Assembly (NCBI GenBank): GCA_910585155.1
Contig: CAJUEC010000002.1
Span: 1 to 64,000 of the forward strand
DNA length: 64,000 nucleotides
DNA from: an uncultured Oscillospiraceae bacterium
GTDB taxonomy: Bacteria > Bacillota > Clostridia > Oscillospirales > Oscillospiraceae
Reading direction: 5' to 3'
Shown here: piece by piece, positions 54,043 through 62,254 of the stretch
Layout: every line of letters starts with the position of its first letter
How positions within the stretch are numbered: position 1 is the stretch's first letter
Program-made: the position numbers and the translations under genes
Notes under the pieces: model-generated
The model's database searches: none
Seen by the model: only the letters and a program-made list of their open reading frames with translations
Told to the model about the DNA's origin: nothing

Positions 54043-56973
54043 ATGGGAGAGCTGAGTGTGCGCAGGAACAGAGAGCTGTCTGTGCCCCGGCACCAAAAGA
54101 CGGGCAGGACAGAGAAGCAGGCCGGCGCGGGCCCGGCCCAGCCGGCGGTTGAGCCGAAAAAAGCGGCGGCGACCGTCTCTGAGACGCTGCGGCAGCTGAT
54201 GGGCCGGGTGACCCAGGCGGGCCGCCAGGCCCGGGAGGGCCGCCGGACCCTCCAGTCGGGAGAGGCGGCCCTGGCGGAGGTGGAGGACAACCTGGGCCGC
54301 ATGGAGGAGCTGGCCCGGCAGGCCGCAGGGGAGGGCACGGTGAACCGCGCCGCCCTCCAGGCGGAGCTGGAGCAGCTGCGGGGGGAGATCGACCGGATTG
54401 CCCAAAACGGCGCGCAGGCGGGGCTGTTTCAGGACGGAGAGGCCGGGGACGGCCTGGACGCGCTGGTGGACGCGGTGATGGACGGCCTCGCCGCCCAGCA
54501 GGAGGGGGTGGAAAAGCTCCCGTCCTGGCTGCTGGGCGCCATGGCGGGCGGCGCGCCTGACCGGGCCGGGCTGCTGGCCGCCCTGGGGCTGGACGGTACC
54601 GCCACTGGGACGCAGGTGCTGGCCGCCCTGGGCAGGCTCCCGCTGGACAGCAGCTCCGCCGCGGGCTATCTGGCCGCGCTCTACCTGGGGGCGGTGATCT
54701 CGGGGGGCGTGCCCTCGGGCGCGGTGGACCTGGAGCGGGCTGGGGAGGGGCTGCGGCAGCTGCTGGACCTGGTGGCCGGGGGCGTCTCCCCGGACCAGGC
54801 GCTGGAACAGCTGACGGGGGGCACCTTCACCAGCATGGAGCAGTTCCAGGCCCAGTTCACCGGGGGCACCGCCCCGGGGCTGGAGCCCTTTTTGATGAAT
54901 TTGCTGCTGACGGGGCAGACCGGCCCATCCATGCCCGGCCTGCTGGACCTGCTGGCGGGGGGCGGCGGAGAGCTGGGGCTGCTGATGGATCTGATGGCGG
55001 GCTCCGGTGACGGATTGATGGCGCTGCTGGACGGATTGGGCGGGGCAGCGGAGGCTGAGGCCGCTCCCCCGCTGGAGACAGAGCAGCTGGGCACGATGCA
55101 GGGGTCGGGGCGGGATTTGTCCGCCGTGGCCTTTGACCAGGAGAGCGGTACGCTGACGGTGTCCGGAGGCCAGGATGTGACCCTCCGGGGGCTGGGGCAG
55201 GAGGCCCCGGAGCTCCGGCTCACCGGCACGGGGCGGGTGGTGCTCCAGCAGGTGGCGGCCCCCCTGCTGAGCGTGGAATCCGCCCAGGCCCGGGTGGCGG
55301 CCGTGGGGGAGAGCGCGCTGGCCCAGGTGCGGCTGGGGGAGGGCACGGTCCTCACCCTGGACGGCGGCGGGCTGCTGCGCATTGGACAGCTCCGGGGCGG
55401 GGCGGACAGCGTCCTGCGGCTCACCGGGGGCGCGGTGGTGCTGGGCGGGGAGAATGCCGGGTCCCTGGCGGCCCAGGTGGTGGTGGACGGACCCGTCTCT
55501 CTGCTGGCGGCGGAGGGCATTGCCGTGCGCAGCCCCCAAGGCGAGCCGCTGACGCCCTTTGACATCGTGTGGAAAACGCTGCTCCCGGGGTGGAGCTCCG
55601 TCACCGCCCTGGCGGTGGACGGCAGGCAGGGGCAGCTTGCCCTGCGGACGGACAGCCAGATGGACCTGACCCGGCTGTGGCTGCTGAAGGGGGACGACTC
55701 CAAGGGGTATCCCGCCCACACCATCGCCCTGCGGGGGCGGGACAAGGCGGGCCGCACCCAGACCCGGTACGTCTATGTGCGCTGGGACGAAAGAGCGGGG
55801 GCCTTCCGGGAGATTTCCAGGTATCCCAACCCCTTTGCCGTCACCGGCGGCGAGCCGGAGACGGACTGGCAGTACGAGGAGGAGAGCCACACCCTTCGCA
55901 TCCTGTCCGGCGAGGTCACCGCCGTGTCCGGCGGGTCGGGGACGGACGCGGACCAGCAGCCCTTCAGCGGCAGGATGGTCCTGGCCGACGGCATGGGCCC
56001 GGTCAAGCTGATTCTGGACGGGGTGGAGTGCCGGGTGACCTGGGGCAGGGCGTTTAGCCTGGGCTGCGGGAATGATGTGACCCTGCTGCTGCGGCGGGGG
56101 ACGGACAACGTGTTTGAGAGCGGCGCGGGCTTCGCGGGGATATCCCTGGGCGACGGCACCGCCCTGCGCATCGACCAGACGAAGGAGGACAAAAAGGACC
56201 CGGACGGCACCCTCACCGCCACCGGAGGCGCCGGAGGCGCGGGCATCGGCCGGGACAGCGGCGTGGGACGGGAGCGGACCGGCCCCATCCACATCCGGGG
56301 CGGCGTGGTCACCGCCATCGGGACGGGGGGCGGCGCCGGCATCGGCGGGGCGCTGGGCGCCCCCGTGGGGGACATCCGCATCCAGGGCGGCACGGTGACG
56401 GCCCAGGCCGCCTGCTGCGCCGCCGCCATTGGCGCGGGCATACAGGGGGCTTGCGGCGATATCGTCATCACCGGCTCCGCCCGGGTGGTAAAGGCACAGG
56501 GGGGCGGGCCGGACGGGGACATCGGCGGCTGCCTCTTCGGCAACTGCGGGAAGGTCCAGGTATCTCCCGGCACGGAGATCGGGGGGGCCAGACTCTGGAC
56601 CCGGCAGGGGCTGTCCCTCCAGGTGGGGGAGGGCAGCGTCACGCTGCCCCGGTTCCGGGTTTCCGCCCGGGCGCTGCGCCTGGAGGCGCTGGACCTCACC
56701 ACCCGGGAGGCGGCCAGGGCCGCCATGGCTGTGCTGGTCTCGGACCGCCGCTGGGTCACCCGGCTCCAGGGGGCCTACGGCGCCATGTACGGCCAGCTGG
56801 GGCAGAGCTTTGGCAGCATGTACAGCTTTCACCAGCAGATCAGCGTGGTGCGGGACACCAAGGAGGCCAGCTCGCTGACCTGCGACATCCGGGAGGTGCT
56901 GCGCCAGTCCCCCAAGGCCATGTTCCTGCGCCAGCGGGGGATGGAGGACGTGGTGGGGCTGCTGCTGCGGTGA
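54043..56973 (+). CDS. Flagellin-like protein with large beta-helix insert
   Basis: 976 residues. Residues ~50-130 align by eye with the flagellin D1 helices (the QAGRQAREGRRTLQSGEAAL stretch, then EVEDNLGRMEELARQAA and ELEQLRGEIDRIAQN). The last ~90 residues match the flagellin C terminus, including VVRDTKEAS and the ending RQRGMEDVVGLLLR. The flagellin D0 start is missing and replaced by a basic segment. Between lie ~750 residues: a Gly/Leu-rich stretch, then beta-rich repeats with GGAGIGGALG and IRGGVVTAIG-type units as in right-handed beta-helix surface proteins. No signal peptide and no flagellar neighbours. ATG 54043 has AAAGGAGG. Function unknown. Confidence 0.7.
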   Translation: MGELSVRRNRELSVPRHQKTGRTEKQAGAGPAQPAVEPKKAAATVSETLRQLMGRVTQAGRQAREGRRTLQSGEAALAEVEDNLGRMEELARQAAGEGTVNRAALQAELEQLRGEIDRIAQNGAQAGLFQDGEAGDGLDALVDAVMDGLAAQQEGVEKLPSWLLGAMAGGAPDRAGLLAALGLDGTATGTQVLAALGRLPLDSSSAAGYLAALYLGAVISGGVPSGAVDLERAGEGLRQLLDLVAGGVSPDQALEQLTGGTFTSMEQFQAQFTGGTAPGLEPFLMNLLLTGQTGPSMPGLLDLLAGGGGELGLLMDLMAGSGDGLMALLDGLGGAAEAEAAPPLETEQLGTMQGSGRDLSAVAFDQESGTLTVSGGQDVTLRGLGQEAPELRLTGTGRVVLQQVAAPLLSVESAQARVAAVGESALAQVRLGEGTVLTLDGGGLLRIGQLRGGADSVLRLTGGAVVLGGENAGSLAAQVVVDGPVSLLAAEGIAVRSPQGEPLTPFDIVWKTLLPGWSSVTALAVDGRQGQLALRTDSQMDLTRLWLLKGDDSKGYPAHTIALRGRDKAGRTQTRYVYVRWDERAGAFREISRYPNPFAVTGGEPETDWQYEEESHTLRILSGEVTAVSGGSGTDADQQPFSGRMVLADGMGPVKLILDGVECRVTWGRAFSLGCGNDVTLLLRRGTDNVFESGAGFAGISLGDGTALRIDQTKEDKKDPDGTLTATGGAGGAGIGRDSGVGRERTGPIHIRGGVVTAIGTGGGAGIGGALGAPVGDIRIQGGTVTAQAACCAAAIGAGIQGACGDIVITGSARVVKAQGGGPDGDIGGCLFGNCGKVQVSPGTEIGGARLWTRQGLSLQVGEGSVTLPRFRVSARALRLEALDLTTREAARAAMAVLVSDRRWVTRLQGAYGAMYGQLGQSFGSMYSFHQQISVVRDTKEASSLTCDIREVLRQSPKAMFLRQRGMEDVVGLLLR

Positions 56974-56986
56974 TCGTGCGCATATG

Positions 56987-57024
56987 GACGGCCCCGGCCG
57001 CCGAAACCGGCAGCCGGGGCCGTC
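56987..57024. terminator. Hairpin between the flagellin-like gene and cca
   Basis: A 12-bp perfect stem GACGGCCCCGGC/GCCGGGGCCGTC with a 14-base loop, no T-tract, between convergent genes. Confidence 0.5.
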
Positions 57025-57067
57025 TGCGCGTGGGGCGTGACGGAATGCGGAGGGGCGCCGGATTTTG

Positions 57068-58420
57068 TCAAACAGGGCCCTGCCTGCCGGCGATGAATTT
57101 CAGCAGAGCTTCCCGCTCATTTGGAATCTGACCGCTGAGAACCTGGTCCAGCAGGGCGTTCAGCATCCGGCCCACCTGGGGGCCAGGGGCAACCCCCGCG
57201 GCAATGACGTCCCGGCCATTCACCGCCAAGTCCTTCAGCGTGAGGCACTGCCCTTCCGCCAGAATCTGTTCCGCCATCATTTTGATCTCATCTATTTCCG
57301 CCAGACGGTCCCGCACTTGTTCCAGGGCCTGTCCCATGCTGTCCGCCCGCTTGACCTCCAGGAGCTGAAAAAATGCCTCCGGACCCAACTGGCCCAGCCG
57401 GCGGCGGATCACGCGGGCATCAGGGGGGACCGGCATATCATGGCGTCCCACCAGCAGCGCCGCCCGCTCCCGGGTGTGGTTGTCGAAGCGCAGCGCCTGG
57501 AGCATCTCATTTGCCAGCCGGGCGCTGACGGCGGGATGTCCGTAGAAGTGGTCGATGCCCTGTTCGTCGGTGGATTTGCAGCTTGGCTTGCCGATGTCGT
57601 GAAGCAGCATGGCCAGCCGCAGGGTCACATGGGCGGGCGCGGCCTCCACGGTGCGGATGGTGTGCTCCCAGCCGCCCCAGCAGTGCCAGGGGCTGTGCTG
57701 CTCCAGCATGACCAGCGGCCCCAGCTGGGGCCAGAACTGGCAGAATATATCTGGGTACTGCCGCAGGATCGCGCCGGCGTGTTGGCCCACCAGCAGCTTG
57801 CGCAGCTCTGCGTTGATCCGCTCTGCGGCCACCCGGTCCAGCATGGCCCGGTTTTCATGGATGGCCTGGGCGGTCCGCTCCTCAATTTCGCAGCCGAACG
57901 CGGCGGCGAAACGCAGCGCCCGCATGATCCGCAGGCCGTCCTCCTGGAAGCGCCGGCCGGGGCGGCCAACGCAGCGGATCAGCCCGGCCTTTATGTCGTC
58001 TGCCCCGCCGAAGGGGTCTCGAAGGTGTCCGCCCAAATCCATGGCGATGGCGTTCATGGTGAAATCCCGCCGGGCTAAATCCTCCTCCAGGCCGGTCACG
58101 AACCGGACAAAGTCCGGGCGGCGGCTGTCGGAGTAGGGCCCCTCGGTACGGTAGGTGGTGATCTCGTAGGGGTCGCCGTCCACCAGCACGGTGACCGTGC
58201 CGTGCCTGAGCCCGGTCTCAATGATCCGCTGCCCCGCAAAGCACCCCTCCGTCTCCTCTGGGCGGGCGGAGGTGCAGAGATCCCAGTCGTGGGGCGGGAT
58301 GCCCCGCAGCAGGTCCCGCACGCAGCCGCCCACCAGGTAGGCCTCGTAGCCCGCGCCGTTCAGCGTTTGGAGGATATGCCGCGCCCCAGCGGGGAGTTCC
58401 ATTTTCCTGCTCTCTTCCAT
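57068..58420 (-). CDS. cca: CCA tRNA nucleotidyltransferase, island-borne
   Basis: 450 residues. Class II CCA-adding enzyme: head domain with YLVGGCVRDLLRG and the metal-binding aspartates in HDWDLCTSA, the RRDFTMNAIAMD motif, and neck motif EDGLRIMRALRFAA. An HD domain follows (LLHDIGKPSCK). It adds or repairs the 3' CCA of tRNAs. It has its own promoter (58455-58483). The start may be ATG 58420 or ATG 58402. Oddly, this normally chromosomal housekeeping gene lies inside the island, 135 bases from its right end. Confidence 0.93.
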   Translation of the reverse strand: MEESRKMELPAGARHILQTLNGAGYEAYLVGGCVRDLLRGIPPHDWDLCTSARPEETEGCFAGQRIIETGLRHGTVTVLVDGDPYEITTYRTEGPYSDSRRPDFVRFVTGLEEDLARRDFTMNAIAMDLGGHLRDPFGGADDIKAGLIRCVGRPGRRFQEDGLRIMRALRFAAAFGCEIEERTAQAIHENRAMLDRVAAERINAELRKLLVGQHAGAILRQYPDIFCQFWPQLGPLVMLEQHSPWHCWGGWEHTIRTVEAAPAHVTLRLAMLLHDIGKPSCKSTDEQGIDHFYGHPAVSARLANEMLQALRFDNHTRERAALLVGRHDMPVPPDARVIRRRLGQLGPEAFFQLLEVKRADSMGQALEQVRDRLAEIDEIKMMAEQILAEGQCLTLKDLAVNGRDVIAAGVAPGPQVGRMLNALLDQVLSGQIPNEREALLKFIAGRQGPV

Positions 58421-58454
58421 GCTGCACCCCCCGATCCGATGGTCAGTTGTAAAA

Positions 58455-58483
58455 ATCTTATCCGGCGCCGGGAGCTAAGTCAA
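58455..58483 (-). promoter_or_regulatory. Promoter of cca
   Basis: Minus strand: -35 TTGACT (58483-58478), 17-base spacer, -10 TAAGAT (58460-58455). Confidence 0.7.
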
Positions 58484-58555
58484 GCAATATCCCGATTTTT
58501 TTCTGATGCAGCGGACAGCTTGTCCCCCAAAGTGTCCTTTTGGCACCACCCCCCA

Positions 58556-59360
58556 TGTGGTGGAGCCCAAATGTCCGGGGGTGGTGGAGCGGTACATAGA
58601 CCTGAGCCAGTTCTACGACCGAGCGGGGCTTCAGCCCCTGAAGGCGGACATTCTGGCCGCCACGGCGGAGTACCAGGGGCACTACAAGCGGGCCTACCGA
58701 TGCCTGGGGGCGGCGGGGGAGCTGCGCCGGGACATGACGGAGCTGCTGGACACCCCGGAGGTGGGCCAGCGGCTGGCGAAGCGGGCGGCGGGCATCATCG
58801 CCCGGGAGCTGAAGCGGCCCGCCCAGGGGGAGGGCCGGCTGGAGCAGCGGTTCCTCTCCGCCGTCACGCACCAGGGGACCGTTACCCTCTGGGGTACGGT
58901 GGGGGCCCAGGCGGACCGGGTGTATGAGCTGGTGGACCAATATGGCCTGGCCCACCGCATGCTGGCCCCCATTCTGACGGCCGGGCTGGCCGCGGGACAC
59001 GACGCGGTGGCCTGTCCCGACCCCATGGCGCCGGACCGCCTGGCCCATCTGGTGTTCCCCGGGCTGTCCCTGGCCTTTGTCACCTCCACCCAGGAGGACC
59101 CCTGGCCCCACCGGGCCCACCGCCGGCTGCGGCTGGACGCCATGGCGGACCCGGAGGTCTGCCGGCTCAACCGGCCCCGCCTGCGCTTCACCAAACGGGT
59201 GGCGGCGGCGCTGCTGGAGGAGGGGGTTGCCGCGCTGAGCCAGGCCAAGGCCGCCCACGACCGGCTGGAGCAGCTCTACAACCCCTATGTGGACTTCGAC
59301 AGCGCGGCCAGCGCCGCGGACCGGCTGGCGGACCAGATTCTGGCGCTGCGGGACGAATAA
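58556..59360 (+). pseudogene. PRK06851-type P-loop ATPase, 3' fragment (split by island)
   Basis: The remaining 268 codons of the split ATPase, starting in mid-codon (the T of the CAT that would encode His92). VVEPKCPGVVERYIDLSQFY continues directly from LVDGTAP of the 5' fragment. Family members have a second P-loop-like domain; here the matching segment is TLWGTVGAQADRVYEL, which lacks the Gly-Lys-Ser/Thr of a working Walker A. There is no ribosome binding site near the junction, so the fragment is probably silent unless the island excises. A terminator follows. Confidence 0.88.
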
Positions 59361-59362
59361 AA

Positions 59363-59397
59363 GTGCGGGGAGAACCAAGTTCTCCCCGCGCTTTTTA
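59363..59397 (+). terminator. Terminator after the split ATPase
   Basis: A 13-bp stem (59363-59375 with 59379-59391, one G-T pair), 3-base loop, then TTTTTA. Confidence 0.88.
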
Positions 59398-59486
59398 TAT
59401 TAGGACCGTCGGACAGTTTACAGCTATAGAGCAGACTGACATAAGAGCGTTTCCATCTGGTAGGTCAGTACAGCTGGTAGAGCAGT

Positions 59487-59756
59487 TTACAGCCAATCGG
59501 ACAACACATCATCAAGACCCGCCGGTGTCACGCCGTTGCGCACCAGCAGTCCGCTGAGCTCGTCGATGCGGGCGGCGCTGCACGTCACATTGGGGATCGA
59601 TGCCTGCGCCCCGCCTCGCTCAGCCACCTTGATGCCGTAGCTCTCGCAGGAGTAGCCGCCTACATCCATCTCACCGATGAGGATGGAGTAGTCATAGGTT
59701 CGGACCGTTCCGGTCTGGTCGGCCAGCTCCCGGGTCTCAAGAAACAGTTCCCGCAT
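59487..59756 (-). CDS. DUF6514-like small protein
   Basis: 89 residues, cytoplasmic. YDYSILIGEMDVGGYSCESYGIKV, VTCSAARIDELSGLL and the C-terminal GVTPAGLDDVLSDWL resemble DUF6514 proteins, small clostridial proteins of unknown function. GGGAGGTG precedes ATG 59756. Monocistronic with its own promoter (59788-59816). Confidence 0.65.
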   Translation of the reverse strand: MRELFLETRELADQTGTVRTYDYSILIGEMDVGGYSCESYGIKVAERGGAQASIPNVTCSAARIDELSGLLVRNGVTPAGLDDVLSDWL

Positions 59757-59787
59757 GAATTGGATTCACCTCCCTTTCTCTGATTCC

Positions 59788-59816
59788 ATTATCCACACTG
59801 TAATCATTTGTTGCAA
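59788..59816 (-). promoter_or_regulatory. Promoter of the DUF6514-like gene
   Basis: Minus strand: -35 TTGCAA (59816-59811), 17-base spacer, -10 GATAAT (59793-59788). Confidence 0.6.
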
Positions 59817-59943
59817 GAAAAATTGCTCGACCCGATTCGACACATTCCGACAGGAATACAAGATGTGGAAAGACTGGAGTATCCTGGAATACCACCTCTG
59901 GAGAGATGACATATTTCAGTGAAAAATTTGTGCAAAAATGCAC

Positions 59944-59984
59944 AAAGAGCCCGGAGCAGAACACGAGTTCGCTCCGGGCTCTTT
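59944..59984 (-). terminator. Terminator of crt-hbd
   Basis: A 14-bp perfect stem AAAGAGCCCGGAGC/GCTCCGGGCTCTTT with a 13-base loop; the stem itself ends in TTT on the minus strand. Confidence 0.75.
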
Positions 59985-60066
59985 AGTGGAATAAATTCCC
60001 TGGATACTATTTCCAGACTACGCAATCCCTTGTGGCCACAGGGAGGGGATACTACAATTTGTAATC

Positions 60067-60939
60067 TTACAGCTCATCCACCGCAGTCTTGGTGCGGTCG
60101 GCGTTGTAGACGTAGAAGCCCTTTCCGGACTTGACGCCCAGGTTGCCGCCCCGGACCATCTTGCGGATCAGCGGGCAGGCGCGGTACTTGCTGTCGCCGG
60201 TCTCGTTGTACAGCACGTCCATGATGGCCAGGCAGATGTCCAGGCCGATGAAGTCGCCCAGCTCCAGGGGACCCATGGGGTGATTGGCGCCCAGCTTCAT
60301 GGCGGCGTCGATGCCGGCGATGTTGGACACGCCCTCCATTTTGATGAAGGCGGCCTCATTGATCATGGGGATCAGGATGCGGTTGACCACAAAGCCGGCG
60401 GCCTCGTTGACCTGGACGGGGGTCTTGCCCAGTTCCTTGGAGATCTCGGTGATCTTGTCCACGGTGGCGGCGGGGGTGTTGGCGCCGGCGATGACCTCAA
60501 TCAGCTTCATCCGGTCGGCGGGGTTGAAGAAGTGCATCCCAATCAGGGGGCGGCTCAGGCCCTTGCCGATCTCGGTGATGGACAGGGAGGAGGTGTTGGA
60601 GGCGAAAATGCAGCCCTCCTTGCAGATCTTGTCCAGCTCGCCGAAGGTGGTCTGCTTGACCTTCATATCCTCGAAGGCGGCCTCCACGATCAGGTCGCAG
60701 TCGGCGCACAGGTCCTCCTTCAGGCCCGCGGTGATGGCGGCGACGATGCCGTCGGCCTTGGCCTGGTCCATCTTGCCCTTTTCCACCAGCTTGGCATAGC
60801 CCTTCTGGATCTTGGCCTTGCCGCCGTCGGCCCACTCCTGCTTGATGTCGCACAAAGCGACGGTCCAGCCGCTCTGGGCGAAGGCCTTGGCGATGCCCTG
60901 GCCCATGGTGCCGGCGCCGATGATACCCACTTTACTCAT
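60067..60939 (-). CDS. hbd: 3-hydroxybutyryl-CoA dehydrogenase
   Basis: 290 residues; interconverts acetoacetyl-CoA and 3-hydroxybutyryl-CoA in butyrate formation. N-terminal Rossmann motif VGIIGAGTMGQGIA, the catalytic region SNTSSLSITEI and HFFNPADRMKLIEVI with the catalytic His, and the C-terminal NHPMGPLELGDFIGLD. ATG 60939 was chosen as the family start; AAGGGG lies upstream. Second gene after crt, 129 bases downstream of it with a strong hairpin between. Confidence 0.96.
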   Translation of the reverse strand: MSKVGIIGAGTMGQGIAKAFAQSGWTVALCDIKQEWADGGKAKIQKGYAKLVEKGKMDQAKADGIVAAITAGLKEDLCADCDLIVEAAFEDMKVKQTTFGELDKICKEGCIFASNTSSLSITEIGKGLSRPLIGMHFFNPADRMKLIEVIAGANTPAATVDKITEISKELGKTPVQVNEAAGFVVNRILIPMINEAAFIKMEGVSNIAGIDAAMKLGANHPMGPLELGDFIGLDICLAIMDVLYNETGDSKYRACPLIRKMVRGGNLGVKSGKGFYVYNADRTKTAVDEL

Positions 60940-61008
60940 GATGACATACCCCTTTTCAGTGTTGTTTTGATGTATGGTCTCGTCCTGGGGGACGATGCGC
61001 GAGAACTG

Positions 61009-61041
61009 CCGGACGATCATGTGCCACACCTGATCGTCCGG
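61009..61041 (-). promoter_or_regulatory. Intercistronic hairpin between crt and hbd
   Basis: CCGGACGATCA (61009-61019) pairs perfectly with TGATCGTCCGG (61031-61041), 11-base loop, no T-tract. It may protect or process the crt-hbd transcript and set unequal expression of the two genes. Confidence 0.5.
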
Positions 61042-61068
61042 ATTGCCGATGACGGGCATTAGGCAGGC

Positions 61069-61854
61069 TCAGTTGTTGGTAAAGACCGCCTTGGGCTTGG
61101 GCTTCTCCCGGGACAGGAAGCAGGCCATGCCCTCCACCTGGTCGTGGGTCTCGAAGCAGTCGCCAAACAGCTTCTCCTCGATCTCCACAGCCTTGTCGAT
61201 GGACACCTGCATCCCCTCGTTCACCGCCTTCTTGCAGGCGCGCACGGCGATGGGGGCGTTCTTGGCCACGTTGTTGGCCATCTTGACGGCGGTGTCCAGC
61301 AGCTCCGCCTGGGGGACCACGGCGTTCACCAGGCCGATGCGCAGGGCCTCGGCGGCGTCGATGTTCCGGGCGGTGTACAGCAGCTGCTTGGCCATGCCCA
61401 TGCCCACCAGGCGGGGGAGGCGCTGCGTGCCGCCGAAGCCGGGGGTGATGCCCAGGCCCACCTCGGGCTGGCCGAACATGGCGTTGTCGGAGCAGAGGCG
61501 GATGTCGCAGGACATGGCCAGCTCACAGCCGCCGCCCAGGGCAAAGCCGTTCACCGCGGCGATGACGGGCAGGGGGAAGCTCTCGATCATCAGGAAGATG
61601 TCATTGCCCAGCTTGCCGAAGGCCTCGCCCTCCGCCTTGGTCATGGTGGACATGGAGCCAATGTCGGCCCCAGCCACAAAGCTCTTGTCGCCCGCGCCGG
61701 TGAGGACCACACAGCGCACGGTGTTCTGGTCGATGCCCTCGAAAGCGGCCTTCAGGTCGGCCAGCACCTCGGGGTTCAAGGCGTTGAGGGCCTTGGGCCG
61801 GTCGATGGTGAGGACAGCCACGGCGCCCTGCAACTCAACATTCACAAATGACAT
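61069..61854 (-). CDS. crt: 3-hydroxybutyryl-CoA dehydratase (crotonase)
   Basis: 261 residues of the enoyl-CoA hydratase family. The oxyanion-hole segments are FVAGADIGSM and NGFALGGGCELAMSCDIR, and the catalytic glutamates lie in GQPEVGLGITPGFGGTQRL. It dehydrates 3-hydroxybutyryl-CoA to crotonyl-CoA, the step after Hbd. ATG 61854 has TAAGGAGG. The thiolase and butyryl-CoA dehydrogenase genes of the pathway are not in this window. Confidence 0.95.
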   Translation of the reverse strand: MSFVNVELQGAVAVLTIDRPKALNALNPEVLADLKAAFEGIDQNTVRCVVLTGAGDKSFVAGADIGSMSTMTKAEGEAFGKLGNDIFLMIESFPLPVIAAVNGFALGGGCELAMSCDIRLCSDNAMFGQPEVGLGITPGFGGTQRLPRLVGMGMAKQLLYTARNIDAAEALRIGLVNAVVPQAELLDTAVKMANNVAKNAPIAVRACKKAVNEGMQVSIDKAVEIEEKLFGDCFETHDQVEGMACFLSREKPKPKAVFTNN

Positions 61855-62022
61855 CAGTTTGCCTCCTTAATCATGTAAAAAGTGTGAGAAGACAGGGAAC
61901 AGCCGCCACACCCTCGATATTTTTTTAACAAACGTCCCATAAAGGCGCGCGGCAATGGAGCCGGATCGCCTGGGCCGGTCATGCCGCGTGGGAGTGGGAG
62001 ACGTTCCCTATATTCTTTCCCT

Positions 62023-62051
62023 AGTATACCGCCTTTCCGGTTCCATTGCAA
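62023..62051 (-). promoter_or_regulatory. Promoter of crt-hbd
   Basis: Minus strand: -35 TTGCAA (62051-62046), 17-base spacer, -10 TATACT (62028-62023). It lies 20 bases from the CCCTAA-flanked element. Confidence 0.7.
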
Positions 62052-62075
62052 GGCTTTCTTTTGAACTTTCCCTAA

Positions 62076-62232
62076 GGAAGCACTGATTCAATACGCCTGC
62101 GGCGCTTTGCGGATCTTCTGCGCCAGGATTTTGCTGCAATTTCTTGAAACAAACACAATTATTCCTGGGGAATTGCGCCGCGTCCTGGCACAAAATCTCT
62201 CGAAAATCGCTCTTGCGGATTGAATCTGTCCT
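62076..62232. repeat. Second palindromic element flanked by CCCTAA
   Basis: Left end GGAAGCACTGATTCAATACGC; right end reads, in reverse complement, AAGGACAGATTCAATCCGC: inverted termini with a few mismatches. Inner blocks also pair (GCGCCAGGA with TCCTGGCAC). The hexamer CCCTAA occurs directly on each side (62070-62075 and 62234-62239), a possible target-site duplication. Unrelated in sequence to the 163-bp family. Confidence 0.65.
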
Positions 62233-62254
62233 TCCCTAATTCCCGCCGCCGGTC

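Larger units (their letters stand above)
52043..58555. mobile_element. 6.5-kb island inserted in the PRK06851-type ATPase gene
   Basis: Both ends coincide with CCCCA (52038-52042 and 58551-58555), the only bases clearly shared between the two junctions and consistent with the short core of a serine recombinase. Contents: serine recombinase (minus) adjacent to the left end, a 37-residue ORF, a flagellin-like protein (plus) and cca (minus). No replication, transfer or excisionase gene is recognisable. Removing 6,513 bp restores the host frame exactly. The left 110 bp hold short A/T hairpins only. Confidence 0.85.
59757..60066. other. 310-bp gap between the DUF6514-like gene and hbd
   Basis: It contains the DUF6514 gene promoter, the crt-hbd terminator and a short A/T-rich stretch. 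I see no further gene; a short minus-strand reading frame here lacks a ribosome binding site and overlaps both signals. Confidence 0.6.

Noticed and set aside
59413..59486. tRNA-like phrases (TACAGCTATAGAGCAG and TACAGCTGGTAGAGCAG)
   Set aside because: They resemble a tRNA D-arm but no acceptor, anticodon or T-arm can be paired around them. They may be a short decayed duplication; no tRNA gene is supported.
59737..60025. Small minus-strand reading frames upstream of the DUF6514-like gene
   Set aside because: They run across a promoter and a terminator, lack ribosome binding sites and show no recognisable protein features.
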